A stretch of DNA of 64,000 nucleotides from CAWAYH01 sp963786195 (GCA_963786195.1 CAWAYH010000011.1:310001-374000); one strand, 5' to 3'; shown: positions 47,278 through 57,610, counted from the stretch's first letter. Numbers and translations: made by a program. Notes: a model not told the origin generated them from the sequence alone.

Positions 47278-47685
47278 TCAGGCCGCGGAGCGCCGGCGGC
47301 GTCGACGCGCCGCCACGCGCTTCGCGTGCCTGGACAGCGCCGCGCGCGAGACGACGTTGTGCGGGTCGCGCTTCAGCTTGCGCAGCTGTGCACGTCCGCG
47401 TTTCGCTGACGGCTTGCGACCCGTGGCGCCCGCGCGATAGGCACGGGCGGCGCTCCTGCGCGTCCGAGCTGACGTCGTCCCCTTGCGCGGCGGCTTGAGC
47501 CGGACCCCCGCGCGACGCGCTTTCGACAGCCCAATCGCAATCGCCTGCTCGGTCGATCGCGCGCCGTGTTTTCCTTCGCGAATGTGTTCTATCTCCTCGT
47601 GCACGAACGCTCCGGCCTGCGTCGAGGGAGATTTCCCTTCGCGCTTCGCCGTCCGGGCGCGCTCGAGCGTCTTTTTCTCCGGCAT
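47278..47685 (-). CDS. Basic DUF6496-type protein
   Basis: A 135-residue very basic protein. The N-terminal part reads MPEKKTLERARTAKREGKSP, then AFVHEEIEHIREGKHGARST and IAIGLSKARRAGVRLK, a pattern seen in DUF6496 proteins. The C-terminal 60 residues are Arg/Lys/Ala-rich (ARTRRSAARAYRAG, RHAKRVAARRRRRR). It probably binds nucleic acid. The start ATG at 47685 has GGAGG; an earlier in-frame ATG at 47709 lacks a ribosome site. It converges with the S8 peptidase gene. Confidence 0.7.
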   Translation of the reverse strand: MPEKKTLERARTAKREGKSPSTQAGAFVHEEIEHIREGKHGARSTEQAIAIGLSKARRAGVRLKPPRKGTTSARTRRSAARAYRAGATGRKPSAKRGRAQLRKLKRDPHNVVSRAALSRHAKRVAARRRRRRSAA

Positions 47686-47711
47686 GGGCCCTCCGTGACC
47701 AGTTGCCATTC

Positions 47712-47939
47712 CTACGCGTTCACGCGCTCGACGCCCATTTCGGTCGCGCAGTGCGCGCAGCAGAAGATGGTGTCACCGGATTCGACTCCGTGTCCGATGA
47801 CCCTGCAGCCGCAATGCGCGCACGTCGGCGAGAGCGAGTGAATCGCGCACTCGAAGCTGTCGAACGTGTACGTGCGATTGTTCATCACCACCTGGAAGGT
47901 CCTGTGGTAGTCGTTGCCGCACGCATCACACCGTGCCAT
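47712..47939 (-). CDS. Small zinc-ribbon protein
   Basis: A 75-residue protein with two Cys clusters: ARCDACGNDYH at the N-terminus and PTCAHCGCRVIGHG with FCCAHCATE at the C-terminus. Between them is a short linker (FDSFECAIHSL). This is a double zinc-ribbon type arrangement with up to eight Cys ligands. GGAGGA precedes the ATG at 47939. It lies just upstream of, and on the same strand as, the DUF6496 gene. Role unknown. Confidence 0.7.
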   Translation of the reverse strand: MARCDACGNDYHRTFQVVMNNRTYTFDSFECAIHSLSPTCAHCGCRVIGHGVESGDTIFCCAHCATEMGVERVNA

Positions 47940-47994
47940 GGTTGTTCCTCCGCAGTGGAGGGCTGCAAGATTGCTGCCGCGCGGAGTCGTGGAT

Positions 47995-49206
47995 TTATCG
48001 GGAAACGTAGGACGCTGCGGACTGCGACTCCGCCAGCCAGGCGGGCGGTACCTCGACGTAGGAACGGTCGAGTTGAGCAGTCGCGGCACAGCCGAGCAGC
48101 TTGAGCGTGCGAATGTAGTCGGAGCGCAGGATGTCGATCGCGCGTGCGACGCCCGGCCCGCCGCCCGCGCCAAGTCCGTAGGCATACGCGCGGCCGATGA
48201 GCACGGCGCGCGCGCCCAGGCACAGCGCCTTCGCGATGTCACTGCCGCGACGAATCCCCGAATCGAGGAGGACCTCGACTTCGCCGTTCACCGCAGCCAC
48301 GACTTCCGGAAGAGCGCGCAACGTCGGAGAGACACAGTCGAGCTGACGCCCACCGTGATTGGAGACGACGACGGCGTTGGCGCCCGCGGCAATGGCGCGT
48401 CGCGCATCGTCGCCGGTCAAGAGACCTTTGACGACGAGAGGTCCCTTCCACGCATCACGTATCCAGCGGAGATCCTGCCACGCCACCATCGATTGCTCGA
48501 GCGCTGCGCCGACGTCCGCGTACGGCATGGGTCCCTTGCCCGGGAGCTCGACGTTGGGGAAGTTCATCAGCCCGCCGTCCGACAAATACGCCGCAAGCCA
48601 GCGGGGCCGCGCGAGGAACTGAAAGACGTGCGGCAGCATGAAGCGGAGTTTGCGGCTCAGGAGTTCCTTCGTGCCGTTCCGGAAGTCGCGCTCACGGAGC
48701 CCCGCGACCGGGGTGTCGATGGTGACCACAAGAGCGGAGATGCCGGCGGCACGCGCCCGCTCGATGGTGGCCAGCGCCACGTCACGGCCACCCACCAGGT
48801 AGAGCTGGTACCAGACGGGCCCGGTCGAACCGGCCTTGACGTCCTCGAGCCTGCAGCCCGAGAGCGTCGACTGGATGTAGATTGTTCCTGCCGCGCCCGC
48901 TTCGCGCGCCGCGACGACCTCGCCGCGCGGGTAGAACATCCGGCTGCTGCCGACGGGGGCCAGCAGCATCGGCAGGGCAATCGGGAAACCCAGGACCGTC
49001 GTCCGGAGATCGCATTGCGGCGTGGCGACCGCACACCGCGGCCGAAACGTGACGTCGTCGAACACGCGACAGTTCTCGCGCAGCGTGATCTCCGCGTCCG
49101 CGCCGCCGTCGATGTAATCGAAGACGACACGCGGCAGACGCCGCCTGGCGAGCAGCCTCAGATCGGCGATGTTGATGACGCGCGGTGATGTGACCGCCTG
49201 GGGCAT
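47995..49206 (-). CDS. FMN-dependent alpha-hydroxy-acid oxidase/dehydrogenase
   Basis: A 403-residue TIM-barrel flavoenzyme of the lactate/glycolate oxidase family. Typical blocks: LPRVVFDYIDGGADAEITLR, RPRCAVATPQCDLRTTVLGF, IALPMLLAPVGSSRMFYPRG, TPVAGLRERDFRNG, LVVKGLLTGDDARRAIAAGA and VVVSNHGGRQLD (catalytic His and FMN-contact Arg), then DSGIRRGSDIAKALCLGAR. It oxidises an L-2-hydroxy acid; lactate versus mandelate or glycolate cannot be told. The gene is intact. A dyad about 75-95 bases upstream suggests regulation. Confidence 0.88.
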   Translation of the reverse strand: MPQAVTSPRVINIADLRLLARRRLPRVVFDYIDGGADAEITLRENCRVFDDVTFRPRCAVATPQCDLRTTVLGFPIALPMLLAPVGSSRMFYPRGEVVAAREAGAAGTIYIQSTLSGCRLEDVKAGSTGPVWYQLYLVGGRDVALATIERARAAGISALVVTIDTPVAGLRERDFRNGTKELLSRKLRFMLPHVFQFLARPRWLAAYLSDGGLMNFPNVELPGKGPMPYADVGAALEQSMVAWQDLRWIRDAWKGPLVVKGLLTGDDARRAIAAGANAVVVSNHGGRQLDCVSPTLRALPEVVAAVNGEVEVLLDSGIRRGSDIAKALCLGARAVLIGRAYAYGLGAGGGPGVARAIDILRSDYIRTLKLLGCAATAQLDRSYVEVPPAWLAESQSAASYVSR

Positions 49207-49278
49207 CTGGTCGGAATCGCTGCTGTTCCTCGGAGGAGTCCCGAGAACCGCAGAGATTCTATCGTATCCGACGCGCGC

Positions 49279-49301
49279 AGTGTCCTGGCGGTCAGGACAC
49301 T
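49279..49301. promoter_or_regulatory. Dyad upstream of the hydroxy-acid oxidase gene
   Basis: AGTGTCCTG (49279-49287) and CAGGACACT (49293-49301) form a perfect 9-bp dyad around a GCGGT centre. On the minus strand it lies 73 bases before the ATG, with a possible -10 (TAGAAT, about 49260) after it. It could be a repressor site or a hairpin; it directly abuts repeat copy B and may belong to that repeat. Confidence 0.5.
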
Positions 49302-49441
49302 AGAACCTATCTCATTAACCTGCCGCTCGGTACCACGGTGCGAGCGAGCAGGCGAGCAAGCCACGCGATCGGAGCGCGCCGGCGGAGCGGCGCGCGAGAG
49401 CGCGTGTCGGGGAGTCCGAGGGGCGAAGCCCCTCGGATAAG
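49302..49441 (-). repeat. Composite intergenic repeat, copy B
   Basis: Read on the minus strand, TCCGAGGGGC-TTC-GCCCCTCGGA (49437-49415) begins 11 bases after the stop of ADOP permease 3. It is followed by ACTCCCC, a CGCTCTCGCGCGCC block, GGCGCGCTCCGATCGCGTGG, and CTCGCTCGCACCG, then CGAGCGGCAGGTTA and GGTTCTAG. It matches copy A without the inserted REP element. Confidence 0.8.
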
Positions 49442-49448
49442 GCCGGGT

Positions 49449-51890
49449 TCAGGACTCCCGGAGCGCTGTTACCGGGCTCACGTGGAGCGCGCGAGTCAGC
49501 GGCACCAGGCACGCGACGAGGGCAGCGATCATCACGCCGACGGCGACGGCGAGGTAAGTGCCGGTATCGGTCGGCGATATCCCGAACAGCTGGGTGCGCA
49601 TGACGTTCCTCGCGGCGAGCGCCGTGATGAGGCCGACGACGATACCGGCAAGAGCCGGCGTCAGGCCCTGGGCGAGGATCATCCGCACGAGCTGACTCGT
49701 CGGAGCCCCTAGCGCTCGCCGCAGGCCAATCTCATGCGTGCGTTCTGTCACGGTATATGCCAGCACTCCGTAAACGCCGAGGGCGCCAAGCGCGAGGCCG
49801 AACGCCGCGAGCGACGACAACAGCAGCGCCGCGAATCGGGGTTGCGCGACGGCGCTCGAGATCGCGGCGTCGTAGGTTCGAGCATCGTACGGCGGCAGGG
49901 CAGGATCCAGTTCACGCACGGTCGACCGGACGGGTCCGGCCAGGGTCGCGGCATCGATGCTCGTCTGCAGGACAAATGTGACTTGCCGCATGCTGTTGCC
50001 AATCGTCGCGGGCGTCTGCCGGTGCGCGAGAAAATACATCGGGCGCGGTTCCACATCCAGGCTCTGATCGCGGAGGTCGCCGGCGATTCCGACGATCCTG
50101 GCCCACGGATTCTTGTCGTCCTGGTGCACTCGGATGCGCCGATCGAGCGCGCCCTCGCCTCCGAAGAACTTTCGCTCGAACGCTTCGGTCACGACCGCGA
50201 CAGGTTCGTTGCCGAGCCGATCCTCGGCTGTGACGAAGCGTCCGCGCACCAGCCTGATCCGGAGACTCTCGAAGAACCCTTCACGCACGAAGGCGGGCGG
50301 GGCGTTCCACGCGGGTTGACCGGGTCCGGGCTTCAGCCGGCCCTCGATATCGAAGTCCCACACGCCCAGGCCGTCCAAGAGCGGGACCGTGGTCGTCAGC
50401 GTCGCGCGCGAGACGCCCGGCAGCGCCGATAGACGATCGATCGCCGTGTCGAAGAAGGCTCCGACCCTCGCGTCGTCTGCATACGCGGCCCGCGGCAGCG
50501 AGATGTAGGCGAGCAGGAGATGATCGCTGCGGAACCCGGCATCAACGGACGTCAGGCGCTTGAAGCTCTGGAGCATCAGCGCGGCGCCCACGACGAGGAC
50601 GACCGCGAGGGCGACCTCGATCACGACGAGCGAGCGGCGCACCCATCCGCGCCCCCCGGCCGTGGTACGCGTGTCGAGCCGAAGCGCCGCCATCATGCGT
50701 GCGGTTCCGAAACGCAGCGCCGGCAACCCACCCAGAAGGCCAGCGGCGACGATCGAGACCAGCGCAGTGAACGCCCATACGCGCGAGTCGACCGTAATCT
50801 CGGAGAGCCGCGGCAACGCGACGCCCTCGGCGCGCCGCAGCCACGACACAGCCGACAGAGCGAGGAGGCCGCCTCCAATCCCGCCGGCCAGCGCCAGCAC
50901 AAGGCTCTCCAGGAGAGCAAGACGGATCAATCTCCAACGCCCGGATCCGAGCGCCGTGCGAATCGCCGCTTCTCGCGCACGTCGTTCCGCGCGCGCCAGG
51001 ACGAGGCTCGCGATATTCGCGCAGACGATGAGCAGCAGGAAGCCGGTGGCCGCAAGCAGCACCTTCAAAACCGGGCGAACGGTGCCGACCGTGTCCTCCA
51101 GAAGCGGTGTCAGGTAGAGGAAATGCCCGGTGTGGATCTCGGGGTAGCGCTCGCGCCACCCCCTCATCAGCACGTCCATTTCCTGGCGTGCCTGCTCGAA
51201 CGTCACGCCGTCAGCCAATCGCGCGATCGCCAGGGTCGAGTGCCCCTGCCGGTTGCCGGGATTCGCCGGATCGATCACGAGCGGCGTCCACATCATCGCG
51301 CCGGTCGGGAACTCGAAGCCTCTCGGCATCACGCCGACGATCGTTCTCGTCGTGCCGTTGACGACGAGTGTCTGTCCGACGATGTCCTGGCGTCCAGCAA
51401 AGCGCCGCTGCCAGAAGGAGTGTCCCAGCAGCACGACGCCGGCGGGACCCGTTTGCCTGTCACTGTCGACGAAAATGCGCCCGAGATGCGGAGGCACTCG
51501 CAGCACGTTCAACAGGCTGGGCGTCACCCCGGCTGCGCGCACACGCTCGAGTTCTTCGCCCGTCCCTCCCACGGTCACGCTGCCCGACTGCCAGGCACCC
51601 ACGGCAGCCATCGTCCGGTTTTCCTTCTGATAGTCGAGGAACTCCGGGTTCGATACGGAGAACCGCGGAAAGTCGAATCCGCTCTCGGGCAGGAACCTGC
51701 CCCAGACGGCCACCAGCCGGTGCGCATCCGGGTAGGGCAGAGCCTTGAGGAGCACGCCGTCCACGACCGAGAACACGGCCACGTTCGCCCCGATGCCGAG
51801 CATGAGCGTGAGCGAGACGAACAGCGCGTAGCCAGGTTCGCGCATCAGGCGACGGAGTGCGTAACGAAGATCCTGCGTCCAACCGGCCAT
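49449..51890 (-). CDS. ADOP-type MacB/FtsX-like permease 3
   Basis: An intact 813-residue permease. ATG at 51890 with GAGGAGG; it starts MAGWTQDLRYALRRLMREPG. First TM LTLMLGIGANVAVFSVVDGV, MacB-PCD domain, then LLIVCANIASLVLARAERRA. The second half repeats the unit: SLVVIEVALAVVLVVGAALM, then LSSLAAFGLALGALGVYGVL and HEIGLRRALGA. Ends LTRALHVSPVTALRES. Lies 42 bases downstream of ADOP permease 4 in the same direction, so the two may be cotranscribed. It shows that the permeases are normally one uninterrupted frame. Confidence 0.92.
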   Translation of the reverse strand: MAGWTQDLRYALRRLMREPGYALFVSLTLMLGIGANVAVFSVVDGVLLKALPYPDAHRLVAVWGRFLPESGFDFPRFSVSNPEFLDYQKENRTMAAVGAWQSGSVTVGGTGEELERVRAAGVTPSLLNVLRVPPHLGRIFVDSDRQTGPAGVVLLGHSFWQRRFAGRQDIVGQTLVVNGTTRTIVGVMPRGFEFPTGAMMWTPLVIDPANPGNRQGHSTLAIARLADGVTFEQARQEMDVLMRGWRERYPEIHTGHFLYLTPLLEDTVGTVRPVLKVLLAATGFLLLIVCANIASLVLARAERRAREAAIRTALGSGRWRLIRLALLESLVLALAGGIGGGLLALSAVSWLRRAEGVALPRLSEITVDSRVWAFTALVSIVAAGLLGGLPALRFGTARMMAALRLDTRTTAGGRGWVRRSLVVIEVALAVVLVVGAALMLQSFKRLTSVDAGFRSDHLLLAYISLPRAAYADDARVGAFFDTAIDRLSALPGVSRATLTTTVPLLDGLGVWDFDIEGRLKPGPGQPAWNAPPAFVREGFFESLRIRLVRGRFVTAEDRLGNEPVAVVTEAFERKFFGGEGALDRRIRVHQDDKNPWARIVGIAGDLRDQSLDVEPRPMYFLAHRQTPATIGNSMRQVTFVLQTSIDAATLAGPVRSTVRELDPALPPYDARTYDAAISSAVAQPRFAALLLSSLAAFGLALGALGVYGVLAYTVTERTHEIGLRRALGAPTSQLVRMILAQGLTPALAGIVVGLITALAARNVMRTQLFGISPTDTGTYLAVAVGVMIAALVACLVPLTRALHVSPVTALRES

Positions 51891-51931
51891 GAGGCCTCCT
51901 CGCCTGGGGCCAGGTGGCCCCGGGATAGGGT

Positions 51932-54468
51932 TCACTCGCTGCGCAATGAGGTTGCCGGGTTCACCGATGCCGCGCGTCGCGCGGGCAGGGCCGCCGCGAC
52001 GACCGCGCTCAGCACCAGCATGAGAACGGCCACCACAAAAACTGTGGGCTCGAGTCCGCCCAGGCCATACAGTTGTGAGTTCAACGCCCGCCCCGCGAAG
52101 AGCGCGGCCGGCAGGCCGAGGAGCAGCCCCGCACAGGTCTGGACGAGCGGGCCGCGCGCGAACGTGCGGATAATCCGCGCCCGGTCCGCACCGAGCGCCA
52201 TGCGGACGCCGATCTCACGCGTGCGTTGCGAGACCCCGTAGGCCGTCACGCCGTACAGGCCGAGAGAGGCGAGCGCCAACGCCAGAATCCCGAAAATCGA
52301 CGACAGGCGCGCCATCAGTCGCTCGATGCGAAAGTTGGCGCTGACCTGGGACGTCATCGGCAGGATCCGCATGACGTTCAGGTTCGGATCGACGCGCCCA
52401 AGGGCTTGCCGAACGCCTCCCTCGACGTTCGACGCCGATGGCGAGACCTGGATGACGATTGCACGGAGCAGCGTCGACCTGGCCTGGACGTTTCGGGCCG
52501 TCGGATCGGAGTACTCGACCGTTTGAAACGCCGGCAGGAAAATCATCGGCCGGACCTGCTGCTGGTTGGCTCCGGTGTACTTGACGTCGTCGACGACGCC
52601 GATAATCTCGTAGTCCGCGCTGTGGCTGGTGTCGCCGAATAGTCCCAGCGTCCGGCCGAGCGCGCTCGGATCTCTCGAAGTAGCGGCGAACGAACGACAG
52701 GTTCACGACCGCGACCCGCTTGCTGCCCGGCGTGTCACGCTCGTCGATCGAGCGGCCCTGCAGGACGTGCGTGCCAACCGTTTCGAAATAGCCGGCGGTG
52801 ACACGGTTCCAGGAGGCTCCGTCGGGTTGATTCGGATCGCTCTTCCGACCGCCGATGCTGATGGCGCCGGACCAGTTGTTGCCTTCCATCGGGCTGTACA
52901 TGGAGCAGGCGACCCGCTCCACACCCGGCACCTGCCGGAGGCCCTCATCGATCCGGCCGAACAGATTGGTGAGCCGTTCGATGTCCCCGCCAATTGCTGG
53001 CGGATCGATTCTGACGACGAATCGGTTGATGGCCGTGAAGCCGAGCGGTTGCTGCTCCAGGTTGCTGAGGCTGCTGCCAAGCAGGCCTGCGCTCGTCAGC
53101 AGCACGAGCGAGAGCGCAACTTGAACGATCAGGAGCGAGCCGCGCGGCACGAACGATCGCTGCCGGACGGTGCGCCCGAGACCGGCGAGCGCATCGAGGG
53201 GCGCCGTGCGGGACATGGCCCAGGCCGGCGCGGCCGTGAAGAGGGCACCGGTCACGACAGCCAGCGCCAGTGCGAACAGCCACACGGGCCGCCGACGGCG
53301 TCGCGTCGACCGGAACGAAGCCCACGTTTGGAAACACGACGTTGATCAGCATCCGCGTGCTGATTGTCGCGACGGCGATACCCGCAAGTCCGCCGAGCAG
53401 CGAGATGACGATCCCTTCCGTGAGCGCCTGGCGAATGAGCCGTCCGGTCGATGCGCCCAGGGCCGCGCGAATGGCCGCCTGTCCACGATCGGTGCGCGCG
53501 AGCAGCAGATTGGCGAGGTTCGCGGCGCCAATCAGCAGCACCATCGCCGAGGCAGCGAACAGCAGGTTGAGGGCGCGCGCGTACTGGATTCGCGCGAGCC
53601 CGACCCCGCCGCCGGCTGGCGCGACGACGATGTGCTGCTTCGGGATTTCCGGGCGGTCACGATCGGTGAGGAACGTCTGCGAGGACAGCCACTGTTGCAG
53701 CGCCGTCGTCACGCGTGCGCCGATCTGAGCCGGGTTCGCGCCGGGCTTGAGTCGGCCGATCGCGTAGAGCCAGTTCTGATCTACGCGATCGATGAGCGAC
53801 GCGCTGCCGCGCATCGCCGGTTCCTGACCGATCGGAATCCAGATCGCCGCGGGATCGGGCCGGATCGTGTCGCCGAAGAACTGCGGCGACGCGACGCCGA
53901 CGATCGTGAATGGACTGCGATTGATGACGAACTCGCCACCGATGACGCCCGGATCCTGACCGAAGTGCTGCGTCCACGCACGATGGCTCATGACAGCCAC
54001 CGGCGGCGCCCCCGCGCGGTCGTCGTCCGTCCGCAGCAGACGCCCGGCTGCCGGCGTTACGCCGAACGTCGTGAAGTAGTTGGCGGTGACGAACGCGCCC
54101 GGAAGCGAGCTGGCCGCCGTCTCGCCACCGCGGCGCACGGCGAGGGGCATGGTGTTCGCCTGGAAGCCGGTCAGATCGCTGAACTCGGGTGCGTTGGCTT
54201 TCAGATGCTCGAACAGCCGGAAGGAAAAGAGCGAGTAGCTGGTCGCCAGCCCGGAGTTCACGCAGCAATCGGTCGTGTCACCGAGCCGGTAGAGCTCATG
54301 GGGCCGCTCGACTGGAAGGGACCGCAGCATGAGCGCGTGGACCAGCGTGAACACCGTCGTGTTCGCGCCAAGGCCAATCGCGAGCGTGAGGACGGCGACG
54401 CATGTGAATCCGGGCTGCTGGCGCAGGTGCCGGAACGCCAGGCGAACGTCCTGTAAAAAGTGTCCCAT
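51932..54468 (-). CDS. ADOP-type MacB/FtsX-like permease 4 (two frameshifts)
   Basis: About 845 residues. ATG at 54468 after GGGAG, starting MGHFLQDVRLAFRHLRQQPG. TM LTLAIGLGANTTVFTLVHAL; PCD domain; LLIGAANLANLLLARTDRGQ; shift near 53290; then LFALALAVVTGALFTAAPAW and the second domain; shift near 52670; then YEIIGVVDDVKYTGANQQQ and FGILALALASLGLYGVTAYG. It ends PARRAASVNPATSLRSE. The sequence stays conserved through both breaks. Same strand as permease 3 and the remnant at 54535. Confidence 0.85.
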
Positions 54469-54534
54469 TCAGGGCTCCCGCACGTTGGACGACGAGCACT
54501 GGCGCAGGGTTGCTCTGCGCGAAAGCCGGAGAGC

Positions 54535-54663
54535 TCAGGGCTCGCGGATCGCGGCCAGCGGACTGATTGCGAGCGCCCGCCGCCCGGCCATCACTGCGGC
54601 GATGACCACCAGGGCGATCGTCGCGGCAATGACGACCCCGAACGTGCCAAGGTCGGTGGGAGA
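54535..54663 (-). pseudogene. C-terminal remnant of an ADOP permease
   Basis: The minus-strand frame reads SPTDLGTFGVVIAATIALVV and AAVMAGRRALAISPLAAIRE, then TGA at 54537-54535. This is the last TM helix and the closing R-R-A-x-x-x-x-P-L-x-A-I-R-E box of an ADOP permease. The remaining 750 residues are missing; the remnant directly abuts the PhoX terminator. It lies 70 bases upstream of permease 4. Confidence 0.7.
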
Positions 54664-54691
54664 CCGGCGCCGCGCCCGAGCGTCCAGATCC

Positions 54692-54729
54692 GGCGTGGCC
54701 TGATCGGTGGTGATCGATCAGGCCACGCC
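54692..54729 (-). terminator. Long hairpin after the PhoX gene
   Basis: GGCGTGGCCTGATC (54692-54705) pairs perfectly with GATCAGGCCACGCC (54716-54729), a 14-bp stem with a 10-base loop, starting 16 bases after the PhoX stop. There is no T-run, so it may act as a 3'-end stabiliser or a Rho-assisted stop. Confidence 0.7.
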
Positions 54730-54744
54730 GCAGTGCAACGACAT

Positions 54745-56833
54745 CTAGCTGCCGATCGGCCCGCCGTCGTCCTTCGTGATCACGAGGCAGGCCGAGCGCG
54801 GGCGTCCGCCGTCGTCGCCGTCGGGCCACGAGCTGATGGCCTTGGGATTGGCGCCGTTCGGCGTGTGGTTCGCCGCTGGGCGGCTCGCCGGGGTGCTGAA
54901 TGCCGACGAACATCGTCCTCTCGTCCGGCGTGATGAAGACGCCGGTGACCTCGCAGGCCTTCGGGCCGACGAGGAACCGCCGGACCTCGCCGGTCGTCGG
55001 GTCGGCGCACAGCATCTGGTTGTTGCCGAAGCCGGCGTAGTCTCCGGTGTTGATCGTGCTCGCCGACACGTCGGTCTGGATCCAGAGCCGGCCGCTCGGC
55101 GCGACGTAGATGCCGTCGGGCGAGCCGAACTTGTCGCCGTTGATCGTGGAGCCGTGAGCCGGCACGTCAGGATCGCCGCCGAGCGCAAAGAGATCCCAGT
55201 AGAACGTCGGTTCGCTGAAGTCGTGCGCGTACTTCCAGCGGATGATGTGCCCGTACGGGTTGCCAGCGGGTTTGTCGGGCGGACGGCCGGCCCACCGCGC
55301 GGGTTGGGTCGCGTCGACGCCGGGCTGTTCGGCTGCCCGTGCGCGGATTGGTCCCGGTGATGCCGCGGTTGGCGTTGTTGGTCAGCGTGCCGACGACGGT
55401 CAGCGACTCGGGGAACGTGTCGATCCACTCCGGCCGGTCCATCGGCGTCGCGCCCACCGCGTCGGCGGCGGTGCGCGTGTTGATCAGGATGTCGTTCAGC
55501 GACCAGTCCTCGAGCCCCGGGCTGTCCGGCGTGAGCGGCAGCCACTCGCCGGTGCCGTCCTCGTCGAACCGCGCGACGTAGAGGATCCCGTCGTCGAGCG
55601 GGTTGATGCCGCGTCGAATCGCGCTGCGCCAGCGGCGGTTCGAGACGTAGCGGTAGATGTATTCGAACTGCTCGTCGTCGCCCATGTAGACGACGACGCG
55701 GCCGTCGCGGGCCTCCTGCACCCACGCGCCCTCGTGCTTCAGGCGCCCGAGCGCCGTGCGCTTCACCGGCGTCGAGCGCGGATTGAACGGATCGAACTCG
55801 ACGACCCATCCGAAGCGGTTGCTTCGTTCGGCTCCTGGTTGACGTCGAACCGCGTGTCCGTCGTGTGCCACAGGTAGCCGGCGCCGCTCGCGTTGATGCC
55901 GTACCGCCGTTCGAGCTGGGTCAGCGCACCGGTCTTGCGGAAGTAGCCGTTGAAGTTCTCCTCGCAGGCGAGATACGTGCCCCACGGCGTGAAGCCCATG
56001 GCGCAGTTGTTGATCGGTCCCGAGCACGTGGCGGCCGCTCGGGTCGGCGCTGGTGATCAGCCGCTCGTCGGCCGTGTCCTCACCCCATTGCCCGACCGGT
56101 CCGCCGATTTTCATCGGCGTCCGGCTGGTGAGGCGGCGGGCGTATCGTGAGGGCCGGACGACTTTCCACTCGCCCTTGTCGTTGTCGCGATCCTTGTCGC
56201 GTCCTCGATTCCCAGCGATTCCATGATCGTTGTCGTTGCCGCGGCCGCGTTCTCGCTTGATTTCGATGACCGACACGCCGTGGGCGTTCTGCGATTTCGC
56301 TGGTTTTCTCCGGCGTCCAGTTGGCGGTGCCGTCCGGAAACAGGAGCCCGTCGTCGGTGTACTCGTTGTTCTGGACGAGAAGACCGTGCTCCGAGGCCTT
56401 GTCGGAACCGCGGTCCCAGAATCCGTCCGGTCGATCGAGCGGAAAGTACACGACGCCGTCGTTGTGCATGCCCCACTGCAGCGCCTGGTCGGCCGCGGTG
56501 TTGCTTGCGTCCGGCTTGAAGGCTGGCCCGTCCGACACGGGATCGCCCCACGCGATGAGGACCTTGGCGGTGTAGCCGGGCGGGACGATCGACGGTGTCC
56601 TCGGAAGAGACGGGAATACCCTCGAAACCAAGGAGCGGGTCACGGTGGTGTCGCGACTTGGCGGACACCGGCACTGCGTCGAGCAGCGCGCCGATGCCGC
56701 CAAGCGACACGGTTGCGGCGGTGGCCAGGCCGCCGCCCAGGAAGCCGCGCCGCGACAGTCGGGCGTCGACGACTTCCTGAAATGTCCGGTTGCGGGAGCT
56801 GTTGCAGATGGTGTCGTGACTGCCGTTCGGCAT
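54745..56833 (-). CDS. phoX: Tat-exported alkaline phosphatase PhoX (several frameshifts)
   Basis: About 695 residues. The N-terminus has a twin-arginine leader (LSRRGFLGGGLATAATVSLG). Conserved PhoX (DUF839) blocks follow: VPPGYTAKVLIAWGDPV, QALQWGMHNDGVVYFPL, GLLVQNNEYTDDGLLFPDG, GFTPWGTYLACEENFNGYF, NRFGWVVEFDPFNP, LKHEGAWVQEARDGRVVVYM, IRWKYAHDFSEPTFYWDLF, FGSPDGIYVAPSGRLWIQTD and GEVRRFLVGPKACEVTG. They sit in at least five frames, with breaks near 56595, 56300, 56040, 55825, 55340 and 54880. All metal-binding regions appear present. An Asp/Arg-rich insert (KDRDNDKGEW) is unusual. ATG at 56833 has GGGGGA; a second ATG at 56896 is less likely. PhoX releases phosphate from esters using Ca/Fe. 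Confidence 0.82.
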
Positions 56834-56969
56834 GATGTCGTCCCCCTGTGGAGTAGTCGGGCGTGCGAGGCCCTCCAGACTACTGGCCGACATCACATCG
56901 ACGTGACGACCGGGGCACATCGGCGAAACGACTTCGAGCGTGATAACGCTCGACGAATTCGGCGTGCGA

Positions 56970-57461
56970 TTACGGGAGACGCTTCCAGCTGATAGTCACG
57001 CTCTCACGCGGCTTCAACTCCTCGACCCGGAAGAGCGCGTAGAGGTCCGAGTCCCGGTCTTTCGTATGCACGAGGTACATGTGGCCAACGACAGCGTCGA
57101 CGCTTGGCTCGCGCGTGGGTTCCGGATGCGCGGGCAGCGGCGGAATGCCGAGGCCATCGCCCCAGTTTCTGGCGCCGAGGTCCACGATGCGGCTGCAATC
57201 ATCCGTGACCGTCGTGACGTCGAACGTGTCGCGGTCCGGGTAGTTGCCGAACAGGATGTCCCAATCGTTGCGGGTGAGTTGTCGACCCGAAAGGCCGTTC
57301 GTGTTGCGCTCGAAACTGAACACCGCATTGACGTAGTTGTCGCCCGACGGCGTGTGCCGTCGCGCTTCCAGCGTCACACGGGGCGGTTCCTGCGACGGCG
57401 TTTGTGCGCCGATGGTTGTAATGCCCAGGGCCAACAGGAGAATGCAACCTAGTGCGCGCAT
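56970..57461 (-). CDS. Secreted hypothetical protein
   Basis: A 163-residue exported protein. Signal peptide MRALGCILLLALGITTIGAQ; the mature part is beta-rich with charged loops (VTLEARRHTPSGDNYVNAVF, NDWDILFGNYPDRDTFDVTT, SVDAVVGHMYLVHTKDRDSD). It ends ESVTISWKRLP. No domain recognised. AAGGAGG precedes the ATG at 57461. Intact. Confidence 0.65.
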   Translation of the reverse strand: MRALGCILLLALGITTIGAQTPSQEPPRVTLEARRHTPSGDNYVNAVFSFERNTNGLSGRQLTRNDWDILFGNYPDRDTFDVTTVTDDCSRIVDLGARNWGDGLGIPPLPAHPEPTREPSVDAVVGHMYLVHTKDRDSDLYALFRVEELKPRESVTISWKRLP

Positions 57462-57581
57462 GCCACCCTCCTTACTTACTCACAGCACGGCAGGCGTCCG
57501 ACTGATAACAGAATACGTCAAGACGGCCTCCTGACGGAGGGTCCCCACTCGTCTCCTGCAACGAGGCTCCTGTTACTCCTC

Positions 57582-57610
57582 TTGACACCCTAAATGAACG
57601 GGTCTACCAT
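57582..57610 (+). promoter_or_regulatory. Sigma-70 promoter of the PadR-ADOP pair
   Basis: TTGACA (57582-57587), a 17-base spacer, and TACCAT (57605-57610). The start codon at 57644 is 33 bases further on. PadR probably acts here, but no dyad was found. Confidence 0.55.

Noticed and set aside
53170..54456. 428-residue plus-strand frame
   Set aside because: Shadow of ADOP permease 4; composition typical of antisense GC-rich DNA.
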